64,000 nucleotides of DNA from Phytobacter ursingii (GCA_901456055.1 CABDWT010000002.1:892599-956598), one strand, 5' to 3'. Shown: positions 40,402 to 51,117, counted from the first letter of the stretch. The notes: generated by a model not told the origin, from the letters alone. Program-made: numbers and translations.

Positions 40402-40461
40402 AAGCAAACGATTAACTCCGCGCATACAAAACGGTTGGTCAAAAAAGGCAAACGATTATCC
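40402..40461. promoter_or_regulatory. Two PurR-type boxes upstream of ghxP
   Basis: AAGCAAACGATTAACT (40402-40417) and AGGCAAACGATTATCC (40446-40461) each match the core of the PurR operator (GCAAACG then TT). They lie 114 and 158 bases upstream of the ghxP start. ghxP belongs to the PurR regulon in K-12. The rest of the 306-base gap to the GST gene shows no further feature. Confidence 0.65.
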
Positions 40462-40594
40462 AGCGTTTAGATATCGCTTTTCAACTGAACTTTGCCGCTT
40501 TTTGCTAATTTTCGCTTATGACGATGAAGAATTAACCGACCGATGCGCAAACGTTATCGTCCCTGCGCAACTTTGCAACATTTCAGGATCATTA

Positions 40595-41263
40595 TTACGC
40601 ACCGGGGAGATCAAAAGGGCCACCCTGCTCAATCGCCCGTTGCCAGGCCGGGCGCATTTCAACGCGCTTTTTCCATGACTGCGTATGCGGAAGACCGGTA
40701 ATACCGCCTCGCGACAGCAATGCGAAAATCGGGAAACTCATCTGAATGTCGGCCATGCTTAACTGCTCTCCGGCAAACCAGGGCTTCACCGCCAGCTGCG
40801 ACTCGATAAAACGCGCGTGGGTTTCAATTTGCTTATTAAGCCAGGCTCTCTGGATGCCCTGACCAAGCATTTTTCCTATCGTTCGCACACCAAACGGCAC
40901 CGGTGGTTTACCGAGGCTGGCGAAGACCAGCTTCATTAATAATAAAGGCATCAACGATCCTTCGGCATAATGCAGCCAAAAGCGATACTGCTGACGTAAC
41001 TCTCTCTCCTGAGGCTTCAACTGGCTGTTTGTATCGTAGGTCTCCTGTAAATATTCCAGGATCGCGCCGGATTCAGCAATGATGAGATCGTCGTCCTCAA
41101 GCACCGGTGATTTGCCCAACGGATGCACTTTTTTGAGTGACGCAGGGGCCAACATGTTTTTTTCACGTTGATAATGAATGAGTTGATACGGTAAACCCAA
41201 TTCTTCCAGCGCCCACAGAATGCGCTGAGAACGAGACTGGTTAAGGTGGTGAACTTTGAGCAT
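40595..41263 (-). CDS. Glutathione S-transferase family protein
   Basis: 222 residues. Thioredoxin-like N-terminal domain with SRSQRILWALEELGLPY and the glutathione-binding ES in AESGAILEYL, then the helical C-terminal domain (LSMADIQMSFPIFAL). A GST gene at this spot beside soxR is also found in Salmonella but not in K-12. Detoxification or redox role, substrate unknown. Confidence 0.9.
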   Translation of the reverse strand: MLKVHHLNQSRSQRILWALEELGLPYQLIHYQREKNMLAPASLKKVHPLGKSPVLEDDDLIIAESGAILEYLQETYDTNSQLKPQERELRQQYRFWLHYAEGSLMPLLLMKLVFASLGKPPVPFGVRTIGKMLGQGIQRAWLNKQIETHARFIESQLAVKPWFAGEQLSMADIQMSFPIFALLSRGGITGLPHTQSWKKRVEMRPAWQRAIEQGGPFDLPGA

Positions 41264-41370
41264 GACAGGCTCCCGCTGAGTTATTCGAATTAACTATAGA
41301 AAAGCTTGCCCTTTGGATGAAAAATTTCCTAAAAAAAAGGGTTCTGATGTGGCGAAATTTTCGCCATTGC

Positions 41371-41518
41371 CTAGACTAAAAGTGTCAGCACAATCCGGAA
41401 CCTCCAACATATTGAGGGGTGCTGATGTCGGGGGAAACCCTCCCATAACAGATTGGGATAGAGAGAAAGACAAAGACCGGACCGACTAAAGCGCCCCAGG
41501 TGGGCGCTTTAGTTTTTT
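41371..41518 (+). ncRNA. sraL: SraL (RyjA)-like small RNA
   Basis: Between the GST gene and soxR, on the strand opposite both, as SraL is in Salmonella. A sigma-S-like -10 (CTAGACT, 41371-41377) predicts a start near 41385. A strong terminator, CTAAAGCGCCC (41486-41496) and GGGCGCTTTAG (41502-41512) then TTTTTT, ends the RNA near 41518. The predicted length (~135 nt) fits SraL (~140 nt). Identity rests on position, strand, length and terminator; in Salmonella it is sigma-S dependent and represses tig. Confidence 0.8.
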
Positions 41519-41566
41519 GCATTGCTGTCGCCCCATCAGCGCCACCGGGGGACTGCCTTTTTTCGG

Positions 41567-42025
41567 CTAATCGCTTTCCAGCAGCCGTGCCCCTGTGCCC
41601 TGAGCACCTAACTGGTCCCCAGGATTTCGTAGCGGGCAATCACTGTGGGACAGACAACCGCAGCCAATACAACCATCCAGATCATCACGTAACGCCACCA
41701 GCGTGTGAATACGCCTGTCTAACTCTTCGCGCCACTGTGACGAAAGGTGCTTCCACTCTTTCGCGCTTAGCGTATGTCCTTCCGGCAGTACACCAAAAGC
41801 ATCGCCGATGGTCGACAGAGGAATACCAATACGCTGGGCGATTTTAATGATCGCCACATAACGTAATACATCGCGCTTATAGCGCCGTTGATTACCGGCA
41901 TTACGGGTACTTTTTATAAGCCCTTTGCTTTCGTAAAAATGCAGCGCGGAAACGGCCACGCCGCTGCGTTTCGCCACTTCGCCGGGCGTAAGCAGCGTCT
42001 TGATACGCGGTGTTTTCTTTTCCAT
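41567..42025 (-). CDS. soxR: SoxR, redox-sensing MerR-type activator
   Basis: 152 residues. MerR helix-turn-helix ([27 protein letters not shown]), dimerisation helix and the [2Fe-2S] cluster motif [12 protein letters not shown] with four cysteines. It senses redox-cycling drugs and nitric oxide and activates soxS from the divergent operator. The last residues ([16 protein letters not shown] region) are as variable as in relatives. Confidence 0.97.
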   Translation of the reverse strand: MEKKTPRIKTLLTPGEVAKRSGVAVSALHFYESKGLIKSTRNAGNQRRYKRDVLRYVAIIKIAQRIGIPLSTIGDAFGVLPEGHTLSAKEWKHLSSQWREELDRRIHTLVALRDDLDGCIGCGCLSHSDCPLRNPGDQLGAQGTGARLLESD

Positions 42026-42033
42026 AAAACCTC

Positions 42034-42064
42034 TTTACCTCAAGTTAACTTGAGGAATTATACT
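42034..42064 (+). promoter_or_regulatory. soxS promoter with SoxR operator
   Basis: An 18-bp perfect palindrome CCTCAAGTTAACTTGAGG (42038-42055) sits between -35 TTTACC (42034-42039) and -10 TATACT (42059-42064). The spacer is 19 bases, the overlong spacing that makes MerR-type activators necessary. Confidence 0.95.
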
Positions 42065-42105
42065 CCCCCGCAGACAAAACGACGAATCGAGAAAGAGGCA
42101 GCTCT

Positions 42106-42429
42106 ATGTCCCATCAGCAAATTATTCAGACCCTTACGGAATGGATTGATGAACATATCGACCAACCGTTGAACATTGATGTAGTCGCCAGAAAGTCAGG
42201 CTATTCAAAATGGTATTTGCAGAGAATGTTTCGTACCGTGATGCATCAGACGCTGGGCGACTATATTCGTCAGCGCCGTCTGCTACTGGCTGCGGAAGCA
42301 CTGCGTACTACGCGGCGTCCCATTTTTGATATTGCGATGGATCTGGGCTACGTTTCGCAACAAACGTTTTCACGCGTGTTTCGTCGGGAATTCGATCGGA
42401 CTCCCAGCGACTATCGCCACCATGCGTAA
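42106..42429 (+). CDS. soxS: SoxS, AraC-type superoxide response activator
   Basis: 107 residues, only the AraC/XylS DNA-binding domain with its two helix-turn-helices (LNIDVVARKSGYSKWYLQRMF and IFDIAMDLGYVSQQTFSRVFRREF). It activates oxidative-stress and drug-efflux genes. Divergent from soxR, driven by the SoxR operator. Confidence 0.97.
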   Translation: MSHQQIIQTLTEWIDEHIDQPLNIDVVARKSGYSKWYLQRMFRTVMHQTLGDYIRQRRLLLAAEALRTTRRPIFDIAMDLGYVSQQTFSRVFRREFDRTPSDYRHHA

Positions 42430-42444
42430 GTGTCGCCGGGATGA

Positions 42445-44016
42445 TTACTTTAGTGAAGGTGGCTGCGCGACCCAGGCTTTAAACTCCTGTGGCGGCAGTG
42501 CCTTCGCAAAATGCCATCCCTGACAGTACTGCACGCCACGCTTAAGTAACCAGGTTACCTGTTCTGCTGTTTCCACACCCTCCGCGATAATCTTCAGGCG
42601 CAAACTGTGTGCCATCTCAATGATGTGCTCGGCGATCAGGTGGCTGGTGCTATTGGTCGTCAGGGTATCGATAAAGGATTTATCGATCTTTAAGATATCG
42701 ACATTGAGGGAGTACAGGTTGTGCAAGTTCGAGTAACCGGTTCCGAAGTCATCAATCGCCACCTCGTAACCTGCATGGCGAAACGCCTGAATGACCGGTG
42801 TGGTTTTGGGCACATCAATAAATCCACGTTCGGTGACTTCGATTTTAATTTGTTCTGCGCGAACGGAGTATTCCCTGGTTTTATTGGTAATGAGTGCAAT
42901 CAGACGGGAAGAATGGAAATCGACAGCCGACAAGTTGATCGAAATATAAAGATGCGGCCATGCCGCTAAGAATTCTCCCAGGTCGCTGAAGACTTCATCA
43001 ACGACATAATCGGTTACCCGCTCAATCATCCCTTCTTTCTCTGCCAGCGGAATGAATTCCGCCGGACTCATTACCGGACCATTAAAACCCGGCCAGCGCA
43101 ATAATGCTTCAGCGCCTACGCATTGGCCGTTTTTGATATCAATAATGGGCTGGTAATGAAGTTGAAGCTGATGTTTAGTTAATGCTCTGTGGAGCATTCG
43201 TCGTGGGGAGTTAAACTCCTGCCGTGTTCGCGACCACATCAATAAAATAATAATGCTGCAAATCATGCCTAACGGCAGCGTTAATGTCGCCTGATGATAC
43301 AGGTACTGAAAATACGTATCGCTGGAGGTCGAAACAATGATTGCAATAGGACGTTTATCAGAATGGTCTACTGTATAAAAACGACCATCCTGTTGAAAAG
43401 TAAGATCATTTTTCCTGACAAGTTTATCCAGCGTTTGTAGATCGGCCTGATCGCTGACAGAAAAAAAGAGACCCGTGACCGTATCGTATATACCATAAGC
43501 TAACGAACTGTCGTCTGACATCACTTCGCTATAGGAAAGCGGATTAACTACCGCGACATAATTTCCTTTCTGCATATAGACCATTTTATATCCGGGATAA
43601 AATGGTGTATCACGATAGTAATAAATAGAGATGGCGGGTTTGCGTTTATACTCGGCAGGCGAAATAGCATACGATTGCGCGGGATAAAGAGCTGTGGAGC
43701 ATAAAAACTGCTCGCCGTTCGCGTATATTAAATCGGCAACATACAGGCTACCGCGAATGATATTGAGCATGTAGTTACGATGCTCAGGAGAACAAACCTG
43801 CCCATGATATTTCTCTGCAGCGCTTCGGACCTGATCGACTTGTCCGATAACCAGTTCAGTTTTATCTAAAGCAAGTTGCGCAAAAGAACGAAGATGTAAA
43901 CCAGTTTCTTTTACTGCACGGATGTGAGCAAACCATAGCGACAGCATCACCGGTAGGAGCACTACCATGATGATCCCGACGACTCTCAGCATCTTACGCT
44001 GCGCGCTATGATTCAT
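42445..44016 (-). CDS. pdeC: PdeC (YjcC), CSS-EAL c-di-GMP phosphodiesterase
   Basis: 523 residues. TM1 near the N-terminus, a periplasmic CSS domain with two cysteines (QVCSPEH and FLCSTAL, the latter with the CST variant), TM2 (~240-262), and an EAL domain. EAL motifs are complete: [36 protein letters not shown] and AEGVET. In K-12 PdeC the periplasmic disulphide controls c-di-GMP breakdown. The signature reads CST rather than CSS here. Confidence 0.93.
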   Translation of the reverse strand: MNHSAQRKMLRVVGIIMVVLLPVMLSLWFAHIRAVKETGLHLRSFAQLALDKTELVIGQVDQVRSAAEKYHGQVCSPEHRNYMLNIIRGSLYVADLIYANGEQFLCSTALYPAQSYAISPAEYKRKPAISIYYYRDTPFYPGYKMVYMQKGNYVAVVNPLSYSEVMSDDSSLAYGIYDTVTGLFFSVSDQADLQTLDKLVRKNDLTFQQDGRFYTVDHSDKRPIAIIVSTSSDTYFQYLYHQATLTLPLGMICSIIILLMWSRTRQEFNSPRRMLHRALTKHQLQLHYQPIIDIKNGQCVGAEALLRWPGFNGPVMSPAEFIPLAEKEGMIERVTDYVVDEVFSDLGEFLAAWPHLYISINLSAVDFHSSRLIALITNKTREYSVRAEQIKIEVTERGFIDVPKTTPVIQAFRHAGYEVAIDDFGTGYSNLHNLYSLNVDILKIDKSFIDTLTTNSTSHLIAEHIIEMAHSLRLKIIAEGVETAEQVTWLLKRGVQYCQGWHFAKALPPQEFKAWVAQPPSLK

Positions 44017-44356
44017 TTCCGCCTATATCCCTGCATTTAGTGTGCCTGTAATGAAGGCAGGATGCTTTGATAAACAGGTGATTACGTTGCATGAATCAAA
44101 CGACATTAGCAACTTACTTTTTTCATTAAAAACCTAATATTTGGTTATGACGATAATATTTGCCCGTAAGGCAAACTAAAAGTATGCGTTGTGTTTATAT
44201 TAAGGAAAATATTTATCCAGTCGCCAGGCAGGGCTTTTAGTTTACGCAACAGACAATAGTTGATTAAGTCAAACTCTCCGCAGGATAAAAAAAAGACAGG
44301 CCGATCGGGTATTTTTTCATCTATTGCGCAGCCTGCCGGAAGGGAGTTGGGAATAT
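44017..44356. other. Intergenic region between pdeC and the GGDEF gene
   Basis: 340 AT-rich bases. It must hold the pdeC promoter and the end of the GGDEF transcript. A small hairpin TTTGCC-cgtaa-GGCAAA lies near 44160-44176. No gene or clear operator is seen. Confidence 0.4.
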
Positions 44357-45760
44357 TTATAAAATTGCTTCGGCAACCACCGTCCGGCTGCGTCCGGTAC
44401 GCTTCGCATCGTACAGTGCATCGTCCGCAAGCGTAAGCAAAACTGAAGTATCTGACACTCCCCCGGTAACAAATACAACACCGGCGCTAAAGGATAAGGT
44501 TATCTTTTCACCCCCATTAAAAAGCGGTTTATCTGCAAGCACTGCACGAATTTTTTGACTAAAACGCAGCGCTGTTTGACTGTCAGTTTGTGGTAATAAC
44601 ATCAGAAATTCCTCCCCGCCCAGACGACCCAGCGCGTAATGCGGCATGCCAAGCTCGCGAATTTTCTCGCAAAAATGGAATAGCGCCGCATCCCCTGTCA
44701 GGTGGCCCCAGCGATCGTTGATGTTTTTAAAATGGTCCAGGTCCAGCATGAGGATACTGAAATGGCTACGGGGATCACCCGGTTCACAGGTGGCAATGGC
44801 TTCTCTGAACTGTCGTAATATGGAGAACCTGTTAAAGCAACCGGTCAGGTCATCGGTTGTCGCTTTCACCGCCAGTTGCTGTTCGGCCTTCTTACGTTCG
44901 GTGATGTCCAGCCCAATACTGAGGATGGATTTATCCGGAAGCAAAATATTTGACCATAATACGGTCAATACTTCGCCCGTGCGCCTTACCGGGTGCCATT
45001 CATACATATCCACCGCGGGCGAAGCGCTGACAGAAGCCCGAACCCTGTGACGTACCTCATCATCAGGGAAAAATAATGCTAATGGATCAGGTTGACAGTT
45101 TAACTCCTCAATTGTCCAGCCAAACAGGCGTTCGCACTCCCCATTCCATAATATACAGCGGTTACTTTTATCGAATGAATTCATTAATACGGGAGCGTGA
45201 TCAAATAAGACTTTATATTGCGCAACAATCCGCTGCATTTCTCTGGCCATACGTTCTTTGACAATAATTCCGGAGAGATAATCTTTTAATTTTTCGACAA
45301 GAATGATCGCTACGCTCTTAACAATTTCCATTGAAGATAAGGGCTGTGGAAACGCCAGAAAGAAATATCCCTCTACACCATTAACGCTTGAAATCAATTT
45401 ACAGAGAATGCCTCCATGAAATTTATCGGCAGCATGGTGAGTGGGAGAAAATAATATTGTTCCGACCTGTCTTCGCCAACAAATAATGCGCCAGGCATGC
45501 TGATGACGCCGCAATTGCGACTGTTCCAGGAAGGTTTGCGCATCTCCCAGGGTGCATGGAATCTGACCCGCGCTCTCAAGCTGGAAGTCTCCTTCCTGTT
45601 CAACCACAACCCAGGAAAGCGTTGAACCCACGGCACTATTAATTGCCAGTAAAATTTCTTTTAGCGTGCGTTGTGCATTGAAGCACGGCATCAACTTCGC
45701 GAGGATAGTAAGCGCCACTGCGCCATCATCCACAGGAATGGCGGTATTCTCTTTTTTCAT
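44357..45760 (-). CDS. PAS-GGDEF diguanylate cyclase
   Basis: 467 residues, no membrane helix. A GAF-like N-terminal domain (~1-170), a PAS domain (~185-295, HAPVLMNSFDKSNRCILWNGECERLFGW), and a GGDEF domain with active site GGEEF (LGRLGGEEFLMLLP), metal Asp in LMLDLDHFKNIND and no RxxD inhibitory site that I can make out. It should make c-di-GMP. It lies directly upstream of pdeC, which degrades the same messenger. Not at this locus in K-12. Confidence 0.88.
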   Translation of the reverse strand: MKKENTAIPVDDGAVALTILAKLMPCFNAQRTLKEILLAINSAVGSTLSWVVVEQEGDFQLESAGQIPCTLGDAQTFLEQSQLRRHQHAWRIICWRRQVGTILFSPTHHAADKFHGGILCKLISSVNGVEGYFFLAFPQPLSSMEIVKSVAIILVEKLKDYLSGIIVKERMAREMQRIVAQYKVLFDHAPVLMNSFDKSNRCILWNGECERLFGWTIEELNCQPDPLALFFPDDEVRHRVRASVSASPAVDMYEWHPVRRTGEVLTVLWSNILLPDKSILSIGLDITERKKAEQQLAVKATTDDLTGCFNRFSILRQFREAIATCEPGDPRSHFSILMLDLDHFKNINDRWGHLTGDAALFHFCEKIRELGMPHYALGRLGGEEFLMLLPQTDSQTALRFSQKIRAVLADKPLFNGGEKITLSFSAGVVFVTGGVSDTSVLLTLADDALYDAKRTGRSRTVVAEAIL

Positions 45761-46312
45761 TTTTTTTCAGTCGCAGATGATTAAACACCGGACCATACCC
45801 ACAATGAGCTGTACAGGAAAAAACGAAAAACTAAATTCAGATGGCCAGCGCTGATTTACAGAAAATGCAGCGAAATGCGTTTAAAAGACGCAAGTTGAGG
45901 ATATATCCATGCAGATCAGAATTCTAAAAAATGGCATCCAGATATATATAACTATTCGATCAAGAATAATCGATGTTCCGAAAAGTGCCAACTCTGACAA
46001 AATAGGTATGAAATCATAATAGAAGTATCTATATGAATTTAAAAGAATTCCTCATTGCCATAGCAAAACGATATTGTCACATCGGGGATGGCTTCCCCTG
46101 GGCGCAAAATGCCCCTTTGCACAGACAATTTTGCTCATTTGCACACTGGCGAATAAAAGAACAAATGTGATATAGTTCACACATTCTTGAGACAGGGAAC
46201 ACTGTTTCAACGTAGAACGTTATTTCAGCAGATTTTCTGCGCCTGCACACATTGATCAGGCTCATGGCGTATCCCCTTGTGCCTGAAAGTTTTTCTTTCG
46301 AGGATCGTTTTC
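45761..46312. promoter_or_regulatory. Long AT-rich region with two candidate mini-ORFs and a CRP site
   Basis: 552 bases between the GGDEF gene and yjcB. A 36-codon ORF (45909-46019, MQIRILKNGIQ...) has GAGG 9 bases before its ATG. A 45-codon ORF (46033-46170, MNLKEFLIAIAK...) has only a weak GAAG. The latter ends inside the CRP site. Neither is recognised, and either could be chance. Confidence 0.35.
46164..46183 (+). promoter_or_regulatory. CRP site upstream of yjcB
   Basis: TGTGA (46166-46170), six bases, TCACA (46177-46181), with AAA and TTC flanks close to the full consensus. It is ~140 bases upstream of yjcB, which is CRP-regulated in K-12. Confidence 0.85.
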
Positions 46313-46594
46313 ATGGCAACATTAACCACCAGTGTCGTTCTTCTTCGTTGGCAGATACTGAGTGCAGTGCTGATGTTTATGGCCAGCACATTGAACATTC
46401 GCTTTCGTAAAGCAGATTATGTAGGTCTTGCTGTGATAAGCAGCGGCCTCGGTCTGGTAGCCGCCTGCTGGTTCGCGACGGGCCTGCTGGGCATTACGAT
46501 GGTCGATGTCCATGCCGTCTGGCATAACGTCATCAATATCATGACGGAGATGTCAGAGAAATCTTCTCCCGAATGGCCAATGGTGATTACCTGA
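46313..46594 (+). CDS. yjcB: YjcB, small inner-membrane protein
   Basis: 93 residues with two to three membrane helices (VVLLRWQILSAVLMFMAST and VGLAVISSGLGLVAACWFATGLLGI), like K-12 YjcB. Function unknown. ATG 46313 follows GAGGA. Controlled by a CRP site and ended by the terminator shared with ssb. Confidence 0.92.
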   Translation: MATLTTSVVLLRWQILSAVLMFMASTLNIRFRKADYVGLAVISSGLGLVAACWFATGLLGITMVDVHAVWHNVINIMTEMSEKSSPEWPMVIT

Positions 46595-46624
46595 CAGTAA
46601 GCCCTTTATAACGCCACCAGGTAA

Positions 46625-46653
46625 CAAAAAACCCCGCAGCGCGGGGTTTTTTG
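46625..46653. terminator. Bidirectional terminator between yjcB and ssb
   Basis: AAAAAACCCCGC-agc-GCGGGGTTTTTT is fully symmetric, with A-run and T-run on both sides, so it stops both the yjcB and ssb transcripts. Confidence 0.9.
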
Positions 46654-46703
46654 TCAATACGTTTCCCATAACGGGTCGCGCTGATAAGGCCGATGGCCTG
46701 CAA

Positions 46704-47240
46704 TCAGAACGGAATATCGTCGTCGAAGTCCATCGGCGGTTCGTTAGACGGCGCCGGAGCAGACTGCTGTGGGCGAGACTGCGCGCCGCCGCTGAACTGG
46801 TTACCGCCCTGCGGCTGCTGAGGTTGCCCCCAACCGCCCTGCTGGCCCTGGCCGCCGCCCATATTGCCGCCTGCCGGAGCACCGCCGCCCTGACGGCCAC
46901 CCAGCATCTGCATGGTGCCGCCCACGTTAACCACGACTTCGGTCGTGTATTTCTCAGCACCGGACTGATCGGTCCATTTGCGGGTACGCAACTGACCTTC
47001 GATATAGACCTGAGAACCTTTACGCAGATATTCACCGGCCACTTCCGCCAGTTTGCCGAACAGCACAACGCGGTGCCATTCAGTCTGCTCTTTCATTTCG
47101 CCGGTCGCTTTATCACGCCAGGATTCGGAGGTCGCCAGCGTAATGTTGGCCACTGCACCACCACTCGGCATATAGCGTACTTCCGGGTCCTGCCCCAGAT
47201 TACCGACGAGAATCACCTTGTTTACGCCTCTGCTGGCCAT
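46704..47240 (-). CDS. ssb: Single-stranded DNA-binding protein
   Basis: 178 residues as in K-12. OB-fold N-terminal domain ([23 protein letters not shown]), a Gly/Gln/Pro-rich linker and the acidic partner-binding tip MDFDDDIPF. It coats ssDNA in replication and repair. ATG 47240 (MASRG). Divergent from uvrA across an SOS control region. Confidence 0.97.
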   Translation of the reverse strand: MASRGVNKVILVGNLGQDPEVRYMPSGGAVANITLATSESWRDKATGEMKEQTEWHRVVLFGKLAEVAGEYLRKGSQVYIEGQLRTRKWTDQSGAEKYTTEVVVNVGGTMQMLGGRQGGGAPAGGNMGGGQGQQGGWGQPQQPQGGNQFSGGAQSRPQQSAPAPSNEPPMDFDDDIPF

Positions 47241-47386
47241 GATCGTGTCTCCTGAAAACATTTCTAAATAGTGTAAGCGCGGGAGTGTACCATTTCCACG
47301 TGGTCTTTCGAAAGTTTCGAAGCATCTTCCAGAGTTCTCGCGGACTGTACATTGTTGCACAATTTGCCAAGTACCGCATTCCAATA

Positions 47387-47402
47387 CTGTATATCCAGCC
47401 AG
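47387..47402. promoter_or_regulatory. LexA box between ssb and uvrA
   Basis: CTG-N10-CAG with TATAT in the left half (CTGTATATCCAGCCAG), at the place of the K-12 uvrA/ssb SOS box. The right half is degenerate. Confidence 0.8.
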
Positions 47403-47489
47403 GTTAAATTGTGTCATAATTAGCCGTTTCTGACCGCCGGTTGTCCTTCAAATCGACCAGGCATGCCGAGTTATTACCGGGAAAGGTGA

Positions 47490-50315
47490 ATGGATAAGAT
47501 CGAAGTACGGGGCGCGCGCACCCATAATCTCAAAAACATCAACCTCGTCATTCCACGCGACAAATTGATTGTCGTTACCGGTCTGTCGGGTTCGGGTAAA
47601 TCTTCACTGGCTTTCGACACTCTTTATGCCGAAGGGCAGCGTCGCTACGTTGAATCTCTTTCCGCTTATGCCCGTCAGTTTCTTTCGCTGATGGAAAAGC
47701 CTGACGTTGACCATATTGAAGGGCTCTCTCCTGCTATTTCTATTGAGCAGAAGTCGACTTCGCATAACCCGCGCTCTACCGTCGGGACAATTACCGAAAT
47801 TCATGACTATCTGCGTCTGTTGTTTGCCCGCGTAGGCGAGCCGCGCTGCCCGGACCATGACGTTCCGCTGGCGGCGCAGACTGTCAGCCAGATGGTCGAC
47901 AATGTACTGGCGCAGCCGGAAGGCAAACGTCTGATGCTGCTGGCGCCGGTGATAAAAGAACGTAAAGGCGAACACACCAAAACGCTGGAAAACCTGGCAA
48001 GCCAGGGTTATATCCGCGCGCGTATTGATGGCGAGGTTTGCGATCTGTCCGATCCGCCGAAGCTGGAGCTGCAAAAGAAACACACCATTGAAGTTGTGAT
48101 CGACCGCTTTAAAGTGCGCGAGGATCTGGCGCAGCGTCTGGCAGAGTCATTCGAAACAGCGCTGGAGCTTTCCGGAGGCACGGCCGTGGTCGCCGACATG
48201 GATGATTCCAAAGCCGAAGAGCTGCTTTTCTCGGCCAACTTCGCCTGCCCTATTTGCGGCTACAGCATGCGCGAGCTGGAACCGCGCCTGTTCTCCTTTA
48301 ACAATCCCGCGGGCGCCTGCCCGACCTGTGATGGCCTCGGCGTACAGCAATATTTCGATCCTGACCGCGTGATCCAAAACCCGGAACTGTCGCTGGCAGG
48401 GGGCGCTATTCGCGGCTGGGATCGCCGTAATTTCTACTATTTCCAGATGCTGAAATCTCTGGCCGATCACTACAAATTTGATGTGGAAGCGCCATGGGAG
48501 AGCCTCAGCCCAACCGTACATAAAGTGGTGCTGTTCGGCTCCGGCAAAGAAAGTATTGAATTCAAATATATGAACGACCGTGGCGATACCTCCGTGCGCC
48601 GCCACCCGTTCGAAGGCGTGCTGCATAATATGGAACGCCGCTATAAAGAGACGGAATCCAGCGCGGTGCGTGAAGAGCTGGCGAAATTTATCAGCAACCG
48701 TCCTTGTGCCACCTGCGAAGGTACGCGCCTGCGCCGTGAGGCTCGCCATGTTTTCGTGGAAAATACGCCGCTACCGACCATCTCTGACATGAGCATCGGT
48801 CACGCAATGGACTTCTTCAATAATCTGAAACTGTCCGGCCAGCGCGCGAAAATCGCTGAAAAAGTGCTGAAAGAGATTGGCGATCGCCTGAAATTCCTGG
48901 TTAACGTCGGCCTGAATTACCTGACGCTTTCCCGTTCCGCTGAAACCCTTTCCGGCGGTGAGGCGCAGCGTATCCGTCTCGCCAGCCAGATTGGCGCAGG
49001 CCTGGTGGGCGTCATGTATGTGCTGGATGAGCCATCCATCGGCCTGCATCAGCGCGATAACGAACGTCTGCTCGGTACGCTGATCCACCTGCGTAACCTC
49101 GGCAACACGGTCATCGTGGTCGAACATGATGAAGATGCCATTCGCGCCGCAGACCATGTTATCGATATCGGCCCGGGCGCCGGGGTGCATGGCGGACAGG
49201 TGGTCGCCGAAGGCCCGCTGGAGGCGATTATGGCAGTGCCGGAATCCCTCACCGGGCAGTATATGAGCGGCAAACGCCAGATTGCGGTGCCGAAAAATCG
49301 TGTTAAAGCCGATCCGGAAAAAGTGCTCAAACTGACCGGGGCGCGCGGCAACAACCTGAAAGACGTAACGCTGACGCTACCGGTAGGGCTTTTCACCTGC
49401 ATCACCGGGGTCTCCGGTTCGGGTAAATCCACGCTGATTAACGACACGTTGTTCCCGATAGCCCAGCGCCAATTGAACGGTGCCACCATCGCCGAACCCG
49501 CGCCTTATCGTGATATTCAGGGGCTGGAACATTTCGACAAAGTCATCGATATCGACCAGAGCCCGATTGGCCGTACGCCACGTTCCAACCCGGCGACCTA
49601 TACCGGTGTTTTCACCCCGGTTCGTGAACTGTTTGCCGGTGTGCCGGAATCCCGTTCACGCGGCTATACCCCAGGGCGTTTCAGCTTTAACGTCCGTGGC
49701 GGACGCTGTGAAGCCTGCCAGGGCGACGGCGTAATCAAGGTTGAGATGCACTTTCTGCCGGATATCTATGTGCCGTGCGACCAGTGCAAAGGCAAACGCT
49801 ATAACCGCGAAACGCTGGAGATTAAGTACAAAGGCAAAACTATCCACGAAGTGCTGGATATGACTATCGAAGAAGCCCGTGAATTCTTTGATGCCGTCCC
49901 GGCGCTGGCGCGCAAGCTGCAGACATTGATGGACGTAGGCCTGACGTATATCCGCCTGGGTCAGTCAGCGACGACGCTCTCCGGCGGTGAAGCACAGCGC
50001 GTGAAGCTGGCGCGAGAACTGTCGAAACGCGGCACCGGCCAGACACTCTATATTCTGGATGAACCGACCACCGGTCTGCACTTTGCCGATATTCAGCAAC
50101 TGCTGGACGTTCTGCATCAGTTACGTGACCAGGGCAATACCATCGTGGTGATTGAGCATAATCTGGACGTGATCAAAACCGCGGACTGGATTGTCGATCT
50201 CGGTCCGGAAGGCGGCAGCGGCGGCGGGGAAATTCTCGTGTCCGGCACGCCAGAAACCGTCGCCGAGTGTGAAGCCTCACACACGGCGCGATTCCTGAAA
50301 CCGATGCTGAAATAA
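47490..50315 (+). CDS. uvrA: UvrA, excision nuclease damage-recognition ATPase
   Basis: 941 residues (K-12: 940). Two ABC ATPase halves with GLSGSGKSS and GVSGSGKST Walker A motifs, signature [12 protein letters not shown] and [12 protein letters not shown], and zinc modules ([17 protein letters not shown]...CDQCKGKRY). It recognises bulky DNA lesions with UvrB. SOS-induced through the LexA box at 47387. Confidence 0.98.
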   Translation: MDKIEVRGARTHNLKNINLVIPRDKLIVVTGLSGSGKSSLAFDTLYAEGQRRYVESLSAYARQFLSLMEKPDVDHIEGLSPAISIEQKSTSHNPRSTVGTITEIHDYLRLLFARVGEPRCPDHDVPLAAQTVSQMVDNVLAQPEGKRLMLLAPVIKERKGEHTKTLENLASQGYIRARIDGEVCDLSDPPKLELQKKHTIEVVIDRFKVREDLAQRLAESFETALELSGGTAVVADMDDSKAEELLFSANFACPICGYSMRELEPRLFSFNNPAGACPTCDGLGVQQYFDPDRVIQNPELSLAGGAIRGWDRRNFYYFQMLKSLADHYKFDVEAPWESLSPTVHKVVLFGSGKESIEFKYMNDRGDTSVRRHPFEGVLHNMERRYKETESSAVREELAKFISNRPCATCEGTRLRREARHVFVENTPLPTISDMSIGHAMDFFNNLKLSGQRAKIAEKVLKEIGDRLKFLVNVGLNYLTLSRSAETLSGGEAQRIRLASQIGAGLVGVMYVLDEPSIGLHQRDNERLLGTLIHLRNLGNTVIVVEHDEDAIRAADHVIDIGPGAGVHGGQVVAEGPLEAIMAVPESLTGQYMSGKRQIAVPKNRVKADPEKVLKLTGARGNNLKDVTLTLPVGLFTCITGVSGSGKSTLINDTLFPIAQRQLNGATIAEPAPYRDIQGLEHFDKVIDIDQSPIGRTPRSNPATYTGVFTPVRELFAGVPESRSRGYTPGRFSFNVRGGRCEACQGDGVIKVEMHFLPDIYVPCDQCKGKRYNRETLEIKYKGKTIHEVLDMTIEEAREFFDAVPALARKLQTLMDVGLTYIRLGQSATTLSGGEAQRVKLARELSKRGTGQTLYILDEPTTGLHFADIQQLLDVLHQLRDQGNTIVVIEHNLDVIKTADWIVDLGPEGGSGGGEILVSGTPETVAECEASHTARFLKPMLK

Positions 50316-50329
50316 CCCTCCGGGCTGCA

Positions 50330-50698
50330 TTAAGCCCTGGATGAGGCGGAGTAAAGCTGTTGCCTGACCTGTTCAGGCAACAGCTCTATCGCCTGCTTGT
50401 ATGAGGCATCCACAAGGTAGTAAATCTGCGAATCCGGTAGCGAGCCATCAAGATAGACGGTGCTCCAGTGTGCTTTGTTCAGGTGCTTGCTTGGGCGCAC
50501 GTCGCTATGTTGCTGACGCAGTAGCTCAGCCAGTTCCGGACTGGTTTTCAAAGAGGCCGCCGGGCGGCCTTCCACCTCTTTTACCATCGCGAACAGCACG
50601 TCTGAAACTTTTATCTGTGTGGCCTTCCAGTCGCTGTGTACGCTCTGCTCAGCACCCGGCTTTGCCATGCAATACTGCAATAACTCCGAAATTGTCAT
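50330..50698 (-). CDS. yjbR: YjbR, MmcQ/YjbR family protein
   Basis: 122 residues, double-wing CyaY-like fold of the MmcQ/YjbR family (DVLFAMVKEVEGRPAASLKTSPE; HLNKAHWSTVYLDGSL). Likely nucleic-acid or small-ligand binding; function unproven. ATG 50698 directly follows the yjbQ stop (3 bases), one operon. Confidence 0.93.
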   Translation of the reverse strand: MTISELLQYCMAKPGAEQSVHSDWKATQIKVSDVLFAMVKEVEGRPAASLKTSPELAELLRQQHSDVRPSKHLNKAHWSTVYLDGSLPDSQIYYLVDASYKQAIELLPEQVRQQLYSASSRA

Positions 50699-50700
50699 CT

Positions 50701-51117
50701 TTATTCCCCTTGTAGCGTCGCGATGATCTTTCGCGAACCGCCGTGGATGCGATGCTCTCCCAGCCAAATCCCCTGCCACGTCCCAAGCTGAACGCGCCCG
50801 CTGGCGACAGGAAGTGATAACGACACACCCAGCACAGAAGACTTGATATGCGAAGGCATATCGTCCGCGCCTTCATAATCATGCTCGTAGTGGGCGTTAT
50901 CCGGCACCGCTCGCAGAAAATGCTGTTCCATATCGTGACGTACGGTAGGGTCGCAATTTTCATTGAGGGTGAGAGAAGCGGAAGTATGCTGGAGAAGCAG
51001 ATGCAACAAGCCTGTTCTGATGCGAGACAGATCGCGGATCTGCCCCAGCACCTCATCAGTGATCAGATGAAAACCCCGGGGTTTTGCCCCAAGTACAAGA
51101 GTCTGTTGATACCACAT
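50701..51117 (-). CDS. yjbQ: YjbQ, UPF0047 protein
   Basis: 138 residues, UPF0047/YjbQ family with the conserved [11 protein letters not shown] and [12 protein letters not shown] segments. Reported to have weak thiamin-phosphate synthase activity in K-12. First gene of the yjbQ-yjbR pair. Confidence 0.95.
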   Translation of the reverse strand: MWYQQTLVLGAKPRGFHLITDEVLGQIRDLSRIRTGLLHLLLQHTSASLTLNENCDPTVRHDMEQHFLRAVPDNAHYEHDYEGADDMPSHIKSSVLGVSLSLPVASGRVQLGTWQGIWLGEHRIHGGSRKIIATLQGE

